Assembly (NCBI RefSeq): GCF_021735925.1
Contig: NZ_WMEA01000001.1
Span: 2,014,001 to 2,078,000, forward strand
Reading direction: 5' to 3'
Length of the DNA: 64,000 nt
Source of the DNA: Loktanella sp. M215
Lineage (GTDB): Bacteria > Pseudomonadota > Alphaproteobacteria > Rhodobacterales > Rhodobacteraceae
The translations under genes were made by a program, and so were the position numbers. Shown piece by piece: positions 36,563 to 44,402 of this stretch (within the stretch, counting starts at the first letter, position 1; every line of letters begins with the position of its first letter). Below the pieces are notes generated by a model, which saw only the letters and a list, made by a program, of their open reading frames with translations, searched no databases and was not told the origin of the DNA.

Positions 36563-37336
36563 GTGATCCGTTCCGTCGTCCTGCTGTCCATCCTGACCGT
36601 TGCTGCCTGCGCGCCAAGGGTGCCCGACAGCGGGCGTCCTGCGGCCATTGCACAAGCGCAGCGCGAACAGGCCGCCCGCGATGCGGATCGCACCGCGACC
36701 TTCACGCCGCCCTCACCGCTTCAGGCGACGACCCTGCCATCCACCATGCCGCCGGTTCCGGTCGAATCCACCGGCGTCGTGGCCTCTTCTGAACTTGCAG
36801 CACTCGGAATCGGCGGCGGGCCGGTCGGTCTGGCGCAGGATCAGGCGATGCAGCAGCCGATGGATACCGGCAGCGATCCCCTGCGCACGCAGGGACTCGA
36901 TGCCTCGCCCGCTAATGCCGCACCGATCATCGCCAACAACCCCGGCCTTTCGGACGAGCAGTCGTTCGAGGCCGTCTCGAACCGCGAAAGCATCGAAAGC
37001 GATGCAGAGCGCCGTGCGCGACAGGTTGCGGCGCGTCAGGTCGTCATGCCGTCGGCTCTGCCGACACGTCCCGCGGATACCGGCCCCAATATCGTCGAAT
37101 ATGCCCTGAACGCCCCCAACAAGATGGGGCAGGAGTGGTATTCACGCTCGATCTTTGCCGGCAAGGGCAAGTTCGAGCGGAATTGCGCCGCCTACAACTC
37201 GCCCGACGCCGCACAGCGTGACTTTCTGGCGCGTGGCGGTCCTGACAAGGATCCGCGCGGTCTTGATCCCGATGGCGACGGCTTTGCCTGCGGCTGGGAT
37301 CCGGCGCCCTTCCTGCTGGCGGCGGGTGGCAACTGA
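36563..37336 (+). CDS. Lipoprotein with C-terminal excalibur-like calcium motif
   Basis: This 257-residue lipoprotein starts at GTG 36563 (AAGGG 7 bases upstream), giving signal VIRSVVLLSILTVAAC with the lipid Cys at residue 16. A long low-complexity Ala/Pro/Gln region follows. The C-terminal 60 residues contain FERNCAAYNSPDAAQRDF and the Asp-rich loop LDPDGDGFACGWDP, which resembles the excalibur calcium-binding motif (DxDxDGxxC). It is followed immediately by a peptidoglycan amidase gene, so a cell-wall role is likely but inferred. Confidence 0.8.
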   Translation: MIRSVVLLSILTVAACAPRVPDSGRPAAIAQAQREQAARDADRTATFTPPSPLQATTLPSTMPPVPVESTGVVASSELAALGIGGGPVGLAQDQAMQQPMDTGSDPLRTQGLDASPANAAPIIANNPGLSDEQSFEAVSNRESIESDAERRARQVAARQVVMPSALPTRPADTGPNIVEYALNAPNKMGQEWYSRSIFAGKGKFERNCAAYNSPDAAQRDFLARGGPDKDPRGLDPDGDGFACGWDPAPFLLAAGGN

Positions 37337-38019
37337 TCCACACGGACCGCATCTCGCCTAATCAGGGCCCGCGCCGGGACGGGCAGCGGCCCGATCTGGT
37401 CGTGATCCACTACACCGCGATGCGGACAGCGGCGGCGGCCTGCGACACCCTGTGCAATCCTGAAACGCAGGTCTCCGCGCACTACCTGATTGCAGAAGAC
37501 GGCACCGTTCAGCGCCTCGTGCCGGAAGAGATGCGCGCCTGGCACGCCGGGGCAGGGCGCTGGGGCGCCGTCACCGACGTCAACAGCCGGTCCATCGGGA
37601 TCGAGCTTGCAAATCCCGGCCATTGTCCCTTTGCGAACGCGCAGATGGACGCGCTCTGCGATCTGCTGGGGGGCATCATGCAGCGCTGGTCGGTCCCGCC
37701 CGCCCGCATCATTGCCCATTCCGACATGGCACCGGGTCGCAAGATCGACCCCGGCGTGCGCTTCGACTGGCGCAGGCTGGCGCGGCTGGGCCTGTCGGTC
37801 TGGCCTGAACCTGTGTCCGATATCCCCGACACCAACCGGTTCCGCCCCCTGCTGGCCCGCGCGGGCTATACGGCCGACGTGGCGGACGACATCCTGCTCG
37901 CCGCCTTCCGGCTGCGGTTCAGGCCGCGTGCCACGGGACCGCTTTGCGCTGCCGACATGGCACTGGTCGCCGATCTGGCGCAGCGCTTTCCCGTTGACGC
38001 AGACACTGCCACCGCTTAG
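37333..38019 (+). CDS. N-acetylmuramoyl-L-alanine amidase (AmiD-type)
   Basis: This Amidase_2 (PGRP-like) zinc amidase has VVIHYTAM (first zinc His), SAHYLIAEDGTVQRLV, WHAGAGRWG, IGIELANPGH and IIAHSDMAPGRKIDPG with the second zinc His. The only canonical start is GTG 37402, but it would fall inside the core strand DLVVIHYTA. The frame is open upstream and encodes SPNQGPRRDG, as in intact homologues. The likely start is therefore CTG 37333, which overlaps the lipoprotein TGA (CTGA). No signal peptide is seen, so the enzyme is probably cytoplasmic, acting in wall recycling. Confidence 0.82.
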   Translation: MIHTDRISPNQGPRRDGQRPDLVVIHYTAMRTAAAACDTLCNPETQVSAHYLIAEDGTVQRLVPEEMRAWHAGAGRWGAVTDVNSRSIGIELANPGHCPFANAQMDALCDLLGGIMQRWSVPPARIIAHSDMAPGRKIDPGVRFDWRRLARLGLSVWPEPVSDIPDTNRFRPLLARAGYTADVADDILLAAFRLRFRPRATGPLCAADMALVADLAQRFPVDADTATA

Positions 38020-38029
38020 GCGACGCTTC

Positions 38030-38446
38030 GTGCGGATGGCTGGACGGTCGCGGGGGGCAACCTTCGAGGAAAGTCCGGACTCCATGACGGCAACGGTGCC
38101 GGGTAACACCCGGCGGGGGCAACCCCAGGGAAAGCGCCACAGAGAAGAGACGGCCCTGATCGCACCCTGCGTGCGGCATTGCAGACATCAGGGTCACGGT
38201 GAAACGGTGGGGTAAGAGCCCACCGCGCGACTGGCAACAGAAGCGGCACGGCAAGCCCCACCGGGAGCAATGCCAAATAGGGGCCTTGCGCCGGTGTGAT
38301 CCAGCGATGGATATCCCGGCAGGGACGCCTGACCCGAAAGGCCCGGGTTGGCAGCTAGAGGGTCGTCGGTAACGGCGGCTTTAGATGAATGATCGTCCAT
38401 CCGCCGCAAGGTGGGGGACAGAATCCGGCTTACAGGCCATCCGCAC
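38030..38446 (+). ncRNA. rnpB: RNase P RNA
   Basis: This catalytic RNA of RNase P matures tRNA 5' ends. The P1 helix is formed by GTGCGGATGGC (38030-38040) and GGCCATCCGCAC (38435-38446). The conserved core is visible: GAGGAAAGTCCGGACTCC, ACAGAA-type segments, and AGAATCCGGCTTACAGGCC near the 3' end. The layout is bacterial type A. Ends are estimated from P1. Confidence 0.95.
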
Positions 38447-38900
38447 ACCCTTTGTCATTGTCATGGTTTTACGTCTGACGCAGCGTCGCTGCGCGGCTGT
38501 TCTGTCTTTTGTCATTTTACGGGAAGAAACGATGGGATGTTCACGATAGGTGAGTTCAAGGCGCAGGATCCGGCCCTGTCCCTTTCGGTGGACACGCAGA
38601 TCCCGCGCGAAAGCGACTCCGTCGGATTGCTGGTGATCGACGGCGACGTTGCCGGTCTCGGCCCCGATGACAGAATCATCGGACAAAGCTGGTAGAGCCT
38701 TTGGCCTGCCGCGGAAACGCAGCACCTGACGTCCGCAGTCGCAGGTGCCGTCAACGGACAAGTGATCGGATATCTGGCCTTCTGTCCGACAGCGCAGGGC
38801 AGCCCGCGCTGAGGGGCGGCACGCGGGACTGGCACCGGGCCCAGACCGTCGGCACCCGGTGCGACGTAACCTTTGCAGCGCCGAAGGCGTCCTTTTGTGG
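38447..38900 (+). pseudogene. Decayed region with GNAT-like acetyltransferase remnant
   Basis: No intact gene is seen here. From ATG 38537 a frame with GC-rich third positions runs 52 codons to TAG 38693-38695. Past the stop, the same frame continues for 39 codons with LTSAVAGAVNGQVIGYLAFC, resembling the core strand of YhbS-type GNAT acetyltransferases (usual form VAEVDGEVVGHIAFSP), before another stop at 38812 or so. Further fragments appear shifted. This looks like a gene broken by stops and indels. The first 52 codons alone could be a small unknown protein. Confidence 0.35.
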
Positions 38901-38928
38901 TTGACTCGGGGCTGCTTGCGGGTAGAAG
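38901..38928 (+). promoter_or_regulatory. Probable sigma-70 promoter of rpmG
   Basis: TTGACT (38901-38906) and TAGAAG (38923-38928) are separated by 16 bases, about 60 bases before the rpmG ATG. Confidence 0.5.
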
Positions 38929-38988
38929 GCAAACTTCAAGAGATTTGATGCGCAGCACGCATTCCGCGCCGCGAACAGGAGAACACAC

Positions 38989-39156
38989 ATGGCGAAGCCA
39001 ACCACCATCAAGATCCGCCTGAACTCCAGCGCGGGCACGGGCCACTTCTACGTCACCAAAAAGAACGCCCGCACCATGACCGAAAAGATGGTTATCAAGA
39101 AATACGACCCCGTCGTGCGCAAGCACGTGGAGTACAAGGAAGGCAAGATCAAGTAA
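38989..39156 (+). CDS. rpmG: 50S ribosomal protein L33
   Basis: This 55-residue L33 reads [20 protein letters not shown] at the N-terminus and ends EYKEGKIK. It has AGGAG upstream and is flanked by its own promoter and terminator. The zinc-binding Cys pairs of C+ L33 are absent, so this is the Cys-free form normal in proteobacteria. Confidence 0.96.
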   Translation: MAKPTTIKIRLNSSAGTGHFYVTKKNARTMTEKMVIKKYDPVVRKHVEYKEGKIK

Positions 39157-39183
39157 TTGATCCGCCATTGCTGAACACGGAAG

Positions 39184-39207
39184 GGCCTCGCTGATGCGAG
39201 GCCTTTT
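39184..39207 (+). terminator. Terminator after rpmG
   Basis: GGCCTCGC (39184-39191) pairs with GCGAGGCC (39196-39203) around TGAT, followed by TTTT. Confidence 0.88.
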
Positions 39208-39454
39208 GCGTTTCGGCCTGAACCTGTCGGCGTGACCGACGCCACCAGCGCGCGACATCTGCGGCGGTCCGGTTCTGTTTGCGGATGCAGCGGCACCCCA
39301 TCCGGTCCGTTGGCGCGGGGGCGGTGCCAGGGGTGCAGCCCGATGCGTCGAAGCCCGGCACGTGCTTACGATCCCGTCGGCCCTCGGTTTCAGGCGGCAG
39401 GTGCAAGTCCTGCCCGCAGTCCCGTCAACGGTCGGACCACGTCACTGTCCGGTG
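39208..39454. other. Intergenic stretch with no gene seen
   Basis: Between the rpmG terminator and the diguanylate cyclase stop I see no supported gene, promoter or RNA. A T-arm-like hairpin near 39395-39417 was considered and rejected as a tRNA. Confidence 0.5.
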
Positions 39455-40636
39455 TCAGGCGCGCAACCTGGCCTCATGACGCGGCAGGCAGGTCCGATTC
39501 CGGCCAGCGCGTTTCGCATCGTAAAGGGCGGCGTCGGCTTGCGCGATCAGGTCTTCCAGACGCACCGCCGGGGCCATTCCGGTGCCGACGCCAAGACTGG
39601 CCGTGACCACGCCGGCGGGCAGGTTCGCGGCATGGCGTATGCCTGTGGCTTCGATCCGCAGGCGCACCCTTTCCGCCAGATCCCATCCCGCGTCGGCATC
39701 GGCCCCCGCCGCCAGGATCAGGAATTCCTCGCCACCGAAACGGATGGCGACATGCTGCGTGTCGGCGACGGCCTCTGCCAGGATGCGGGCCACGTGTTGC
39801 AGACAGGTATCGCCGCTGGCATGGCCATAGGTGTCGTTGAACAGTTTGAAGTTATCGATATCCAGCAGCAGGACGGCCACCGCGCAGGGCGCCTCTGTCG
39901 AAGCGTGCCAGAGGCGCTGCGCCTCGACTTGCAAAAAGCGGCGGTTCTGCAGCTTGGTCAGGGGATCGTGCATCGACTGCTGCTCTGCCGCGTGGCGCAT
40001 CAATTCTTCACGCAGGCGCTGCAGAAAGGCAAAGCGCGCATCGCTTTGCATCCGCATGTTTGCAACCGTCGTCAGGTAGCCCGCCGCGCCCATCATCGCA
40101 CAGCCAAGCATGACGATTTCGACCGGCGTGTCGGCCGCCAGCAGAAAGGCCAGATAGATGGTCGCCCCGCCAACGCTGACAAAGCGCGAAAAATCCGAAC
40201 CCAAGCGCTGCGTGATATTCGAATACACCACGACCATGATAGCAAGGTATTGATAATGATGAGAGATGTCCGTTTTGTTCATCTGGTAGATGATCATGAT
40301 CTGGGTGATCATGGCGAGCGGGATGGCCGCCACCATCCAGCGCCGATTGCGGGCTGCGCTGGTCCGCTGATAGATCGCGGTCACGGCCACGACCAGCAGC
40401 GTCACCAGGACGTGCAGGATGACGGCTGGAACGAGCGTTTGCGGCAGCAGGACCATGTCCATCGCCAGGAAGGCGTTGTAGGTCACGATGGTCGGCCACA
40501 AGCTGAGGCGCACCAGTCGCCGTTCGTAATTTGCGGTGCGCGCCTCGAAATCCGCCTCCAGCGCCGGGAGGAAGCGATCCAGATACCGGCGCTTGGCGAT
40601 GGCATCTTCTATTTCGGCCAAGCTGGACTGGGGCAC
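39455..40636 (-). CDS. Membrane-bound diguanylate cyclase (GGDEF)
   Basis: This 393-residue protein has a soluble N-terminus (1-45), about five or six membrane helices (45-200), a short coiled segment and a GGDEF domain (about 218-385). The latter holds DPLTKLQNRRFL, LLDIDNFKLFNDTYGHASGD and the active-site GGEEF. It makes cyclic di-GMP. Residues at the usual RxxD inhibitory site before GGEEF read DTQH, so product inhibition is probably lacking. The membrane part resembles no named sensor that I can place. Monocistronic. Confidence 0.9.
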   Translation of the reverse strand: MPQSSLAEIEDAIAKRRYLDRFLPALEADFEARTANYERRLVRLSLWPTIVTYNAFLAMDMVLLPQTLVPAVILHVLVTLLVVAVTAIYQRTSAARNRRWMVAAIPLAMITQIMIIYQMNKTDISHHYQYLAIMVVVYSNITQRLGSDFSRFVSVGGATIYLAFLLAADTPVEIVMLGCAMMGAAGYLTTVANMRMQSDARFAFLQRLREELMRHAAEQQSMHDPLTKLQNRRFLQVEAQRLWHASTEAPCAVAVLLLDIDNFKLFNDTYGHASGDTCLQHVARILAEAVADTQHVAIRFGGEEFLILAAGADADAGWDLAERVRLRIEATGIRHAANLPAGVVTASLGVGTGMAPAVRLEDLIAQADAALYDAKRAGRNRTCLPRHEARLRA

Positions 40637-40864
40637 GGGTCAGGACCGGTCAGCGCGACGCATGCGCGTCGCCTTGCCGTGGGATGGGGTTGCCGTTTGC
40701 AAGGGGTGCCTGACCAAAAATATCATCTGCGACAGCCTAACGCGTATTTCATGAGTTTTGGGTGAACTTTTTTCAGCCGGGATCGCAAGGACGTCCAGAC
40801 CGTGACCCGCTTGCTGCGGCGATCTTTGCTGCACCACGGGTCGGGACCGCAGGTGCCCGCAACG

Positions 40865-40893
40865 AAAAAGGCCGGTCACAGGGACCGGCCTTT
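40865..40893 (-). terminator. Terminator after the Bax inhibitor-1 family gene
   Basis: AAAGGCCGGTC pairs perfectly with GACCGGCCTTT (40867-40877 with 40883-40893). On the minus strand it is followed by a T-run. Confidence 0.88.
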
Positions 40894-40915
40894 GCACATC
40901 TTCAGATCGTCAGGC

Positions 40916-41686
40916 TCAGTCGCGGTTGCCGAACAGTTGCAGCATGAACATGAACATATTGATGAAGTCGAGGTAGAGGTTCAGCGCCCCCATGATCGCC
41001 GACTTTCCCAGCCACTCCGCATCGCCATTCGCGGCGTGTGCGATGTAGTCGGTCTTGATCTTCTGCGTGTCGTAAGCGGTCAGACCAGCAAAGATCAGCA
41101 CGCCGAGGGCCGAGATCGCCAGCTGCACGATGCCGGAGCCGAGGAAGATGTTCACGATCGAGGCCACGATCAGGCCGATGACGCCCATGATCAGGAAGCT
41201 GCCCCAGCCGCTGATGTCCTTCTTGGTCGTGTAGCCATACAGCGACAGACCGGCAAAGCCGACGGCGGTGAACAGGAACACCTGAATGATCGAGAAGCCC
41301 GTATAGACCGCAAAGATCCACGACAGCGACAGACCCATCAGCGCCGCGAAGGCGTAGAAGAACGTCTGCGCACCGGCGACCGACAGCTTGTTGATCATCG
41401 CACCCATGGCGAAGACCATGGCGAGCGGCGCGAACATCACGAGCCATTTCAGCGGACTGGTGTACAGCATCACGCCGAAATCGGTCAGATAGGTGTTTGC
41501 ACCGATCCGTGCCTCCGTCGGCACGTCAGACAGGGCCAAGCCCGAAATCGCCCAGGCGGCAGCCGCAGTAATCAGCATGCCCACGGACATGATGCCGTAG
41601 ACCTTGTTCATGTGGGCGCGCAGCCCTTCGTCGATTGCCGCGCCACGGACGGTGCCCGTGGTCCGGATCGTTTGATATTCAGCCAT
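40916..41686 (-). CDS. Bax inhibitor-1/YccA family membrane protein
   Basis: This 256-residue protein has seven membrane helices and matches the BI-1/YccA/YbhL family: HMNKVYGIMSVGMLITAAAAW, FAALMGLSLSWIFAVYTG, and AYDTQKIKTDY near the C-terminus, the family's conserved Asp site. Some members are pH-sensitive calcium leak channels or interact with FtsH. The start at 41686 is set by ACGGAGG; the frame extends 8 codons further. A terminator follows. Confidence 0.92.
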   Translation of the reverse strand: MAEYQTIRTTGTVRGAAIDEGLRAHMNKVYGIMSVGMLITAAAAWAISGLALSDVPTEARIGANTYLTDFGVMLYTSPLKWLVMFAPLAMVFAMGAMINKLSVAGAQTFFYAFAALMGLSLSWIFAVYTGFSIIQVFLFTAVGFAGLSLYGYTTKKDISGWGSFLIMGVIGLIVASIVNIFLGSGIVQLAISALGVLIFAGLTAYDTQKIKTDYIAHAANGDAEWLGKSAIMGALNLYLDFINMFMFMLQLFGNRD

Positions 41687-41821
41687 CGAGACCTCCGTTA
41701 GAAAAAACACGCGCCAGTCGTCCGACGCTTACGCCCAATATCGGGACACATGTCCTTCATATCAAGAGGCGGGATGCGGATACGGATCGCCTGACGCAAC
41801 CGTGTGCGTGACCGATCTGCC

Positions 41822-42793
41822 TCACGGTGTGATGACCACCTTTCCGGTCGAGGCGCGGCTGGCGATCAGGTCCAGCCCCTCCTGCGCGCGGTCCAGCGGT
41901 AAGACATCGCTGATATGGGGCTTCAGGCGACCTTCGACATACCATTGCATCAGTTCGGCCAGGCTGTCGGTCAGCGCCGCGGGGTGAAATTTCAGATAGC
42001 CGCCCCAGTAAAATCCGATCACGGCAATGTTCTTGACCAGCAGGATATTGGCCGGAATCTGCGGGATGTCACCGCTGGCAAAGCCGATCACGATCACGCG
42101 GGCTTCGGGTTTGCACACGGACAGCGTCGCCATCAGGGCATCGCCGCCCACCGGATCATAGACGACATCGACGCCGCCGATGGTCTTGCAGAGTGTCTTC
42201 AACTGCGTTTTCAGATCCCCGTCCGTGGAATCGATCAGATGATCCGCGCCCGCCGCTTTTGCCACCTGCAGCTTGTCCGCGCCCCGTGCCACCGCAATGA
42301 CCGTGGCGCCCAGCGCCTTGCCGATCTCGACCGCGGTCAGTCCGACGCCGCCGGCCGCACCCAGTACCAGCAGTGTCTCTCCGGCCTGCAGACCCGCCCG
42401 CCGTGTCAATGCAAGGTGCGAGGTGCCGTAGGCGACCTGAAAGCCCGCGGCGACGGTGTCAGGCATCTCTGCCGGGACGGGCCGGCACAGGGCGGCAGGA
42501 AAGACGCCGGCCTCTGCCATGCCGCCCTGACCGCCGAACACGCAGACGCGGGTGCCCACGGCGGGCGCCGTGACACCGTCGCCCAGCGCCGTCACCGTGC
42601 CGCTGACCTCCATCCCCAAGGTAAAGGGCAGGGGCGGCGTGTCCTGATATTTGCCTTTCGCCATCAGCATGTCGGCAAAATTGATACCGCAGGCCCCGAT
42701 CTGCAAGGCGACTTCTCCTGGTCCGGGCGAAGGTGCGGGGCAGGTCACGATCTGCGGAGGGGCGGTGAAGGATTGAACCTGGAACGCGCGCAT
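41822..42793 (-). CDS. NADPH:quinone oxidoreductase-type MDR family enzyme
   Basis: This 323-residue zinc-independent medium-chain dehydrogenase/reductase has CGINFADMLMAKGKYQ, the NADPH loop GAAGGVGLTAVEIGKALGA (about 147-165), YDPVGGD and WGGYLKF. It resembles quinone oxidoreductase (QorA-like), though 2-alkenal or enoyl reduction is possible. Monocistronic and divergent from the XRE regulator. Confidence 0.88.
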   Translation of the reverse strand: MRAFQVQSFTAPPQIVTCPAPSPGPGEVALQIGACGINFADMLMAKGKYQDTPPLPFTLGMEVSGTVTALGDGVTAPAVGTRVCVFGGQGGMAEAGVFPAALCRPVPAEMPDTVAAGFQVAYGTSHLALTRRAGLQAGETLLVLGAAGGVGLTAVEIGKALGATVIAVARGADKLQVAKAAGADHLIDSTDGDLKTQLKTLCKTIGGVDVVYDPVGGDALMATLSVCKPEARVIVIGFASGDIPQIPANILLVKNIAVIGFYWGGYLKFHPAALTDSLAELMQWYVEGRLKPHISDVLPLDRAQEGLDLIASRASTGKVVITP

Positions 42794-43095
42794 GAGGTGT
42801 GCAGCCTTTCACAATGGATGTCTCACCCCATGCGGCCGATCCGGCGGCCCGATGTCAAGCCGTTCCGGTAAGGGACTGACGGGGCGTCAAATTTGACCTT
42901 TTGGCTAAGTGGCTGGCCCGGGTGCTATCTTTTAGTTTAGCCGCAGGGGGTGCAACCGTTGCGTGTTTCCGTTGGGTTGGCATATCTCGTGCTACCAGAT
43001 ATTGAGCGGGACGTTCGAAACATTCGACGCGTTACAAAGCTGAACATCCGGTCGACGACTGTGGCGACCCGCGTTTTTTTACAAGGAAAATATAA
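42794..43095. other. Divergent intergenic region before the XRE regulator
   Basis: This 302-base region separates the quinone oxidoreductase and XRE genes and is more AT-rich toward the XRE start. It ends in AAGGAAAATATAA just before the ATG. Repeated TTCGA near 43014-43026 is visible. I see no RNA gene or clear promoter pair. Confidence 0.4.
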
Positions 43096-43467
43096 ATGAA
43101 GCACGAAGTTGACGTACACGTGGGCAAGCGGATTCGCCAGCGGCGCTGGATGAACGGCACGACGCAGCAGCAACTGGCCGAGGCAGTGGGCATCAAGTTC
43201 CAGCAGATCCAGAAATATGAAACCGGCATGAACCGTGTCAGCGCCTCGCGGCTGTGGGATATCGCCAATGTGCTGGGCGTTCCTGTCGCGTTCTTCTTCG
43301 AAGGGCTGGAAAGCGATGTCGTCACGGCCCCGAAGGCCGGCGATCTGCCCGGCGACATTCTGGCCGACAAAGAGGCGCTCGACCTGTTGCGGTCCTACTA
43401 CGCGATCCCTGAAAACCAGCGCCGCCGCCTGTTCGATCTGGCCCGGGTACTAAGCGAAGCGGCCTGA
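43096..43467 (+). CDS. XRE-family helix-turn-helix regulator
   Basis: This 123-residue regulator has a HTH_3/XRE domain (about 8-66: GKRIRQRRWMNGTTQQQLAE, GIKFQQIQKYETGMNRVSAS, LGVPVAFFFEGL) and a C-terminal tail ending with SYYAIPENQRRRLFDLAR. The type is frequent in Rhodobacteraceae chromosomes and no phage genes are nearby. Its targets are unknown; the long AT-richer upstream region may hold its own operator. Confidence 0.92.
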   Translation: MKHEVDVHVGKRIRQRRWMNGTTQQQLAEAVGIKFQQIQKYETGMNRVSASRLWDIANVLGVPVAFFFEGLESDVVTAPKAGDLPGDILADKEALDLLRSYYAIPENQRRRLFDLARVLSEAA

Positions 43468-43481
43468 CGCGACCGGCGTTA

Positions 43482-43510
43482 CCGCGCGGGGACGCTGCAA
43501 CGTCCCGCGG
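43482..43510 (+). terminator. Hairpin after the XRE regulator
   Basis: CCGCG...GGGACG (43482-43494) pairs with CGTCCCGCGG (43501-43510) across a 2-base bulge. The T-run is weak. Confidence 0.4.
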
Positions 43511-43571
43511 TTCGTCATTTGCATCCGGTAGCGGATTCGTTACCTTTCAGTCTGAAACGGCAGGATCTGCC

Positions 43572-44402
43572 ATGACCGAACTTACCGGGGACGCTGACGT
43601 GGATCACAACCTGAAGGCGGACCTGATCCGCGTGGCGCATCTTGTAGCGGATGCGGCACGGCCGGAAACCCTGCGCCTGTTTCGCAGCGCAGGGCTGCTG
43701 GCGGATGACAAGGGGCAGGGTCATTTCGACCCTGTCACCGCCGCCGACCGCGCGGCAGAGGCGGCGATGCGCGCGGTGATCGCGCGCGAGCGGCCCGACG
43801 ACGGCATCCTGGGCGAAGAGATGGGCGTCACCGCCGGCACCAGCGGCCTGACATGGGTGCTGGATCCCATCGACGGCACCCGCGGATTCCTGTGTGGCAC
43901 GCCGACCTGGGGCGTGCTGGTCTCGGTTGCCGATGCGACGGGGCCACTCTTCGGCCTGATCGACCAGCCCTTCATCGGGGAACGCTTCATCGGCGGCTTT
44001 GGCCAGTCAGAGGTGCGCGGTCCCCACGGCACCCATCCTCTGGCGACCCGCCCCAGCCGTCCGCTGGATCAGGCCATCGTGCTGACCACTTTTCCAGAGG
44101 TCGGCACCGCGATCGAAGGCCGGGCGTTTCACGCCGTGGCGTCGCAGATGAAACTGACGCGTTACGGCATGGATTGCTATGGCTACGCGCTACTGGCCAC
44201 CGGTCAGGTCGATCTGGTGATCGAGGCGGGCCTGCAACCCTACGATGTCCACGCACCGATCTGCGTCGTGCAGGCTGCGGGGGGGATCGTGTCGAACTGG
44301 CAGGGCGGGGCCGCGCACCACGGCGGGCGCGTGATCGCCGCCGCGAACCGCGACATCCACGCCGTCGCGCTGTCGATCCTGCAAGAGGTCATTGATGGCT
44401 GA
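43572..44402 (+). CDS. hisN: Histidinol-phosphatase, inositol monophosphatase-like
   Basis: This 276-residue IMPase-family phosphatase has DPVTAADRAAE, the metal ligands in GEEMG (about 80-84) and WVLDPIDGTRGFLCGTPTWG (about 95-114), and a C-terminal VQAAGGIVSNW. The variant RGF instead of the classic TxNF fits HisN. It dephosphorylates histidinol phosphate in histidine synthesis, but a related sugar or inositol phosphatase cannot be excluded. It overlaps the next gene by 8 bases. Confidence 0.85.
   Translation: MTELTGDADVDHNLKADLIRVAHLVADAARPETLRLFRSAGLLADDKGQGHFDPVTAADRAAEAAMRAVIARERPDDGILGEEMGVTAGTSGLTWVLDPIDGTRGFLCGTPTWGVLVSVADATGPLFGLIDQPFIGERFIGGFGQSEVRGPHGTHPLATRPSRPLDQAIVLTTFPEVGTAIEGRAFHAVASQMKLTRYGMDCYGYALLATGQVDLVIEAGLQPYDVHAPICVVQAAGGIVSNWQGGAAHHGGRVIAAANRDIHAVALSILQEVIDG

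Noticed and set aside
38512..39258. A 248-codon minus-strand frame over rpmG and the upstream region
   Set aside because: Covers the rpmG promoter, gene and terminator in reverse; composition is not protein-like.
39394..39420. tRNA-like T-arm (GCAGG-TGCAAGT-CCTGC)
   Set aside because: The loop lacks TTC, and no matching acceptor, D or anticodon arm is found upstream.
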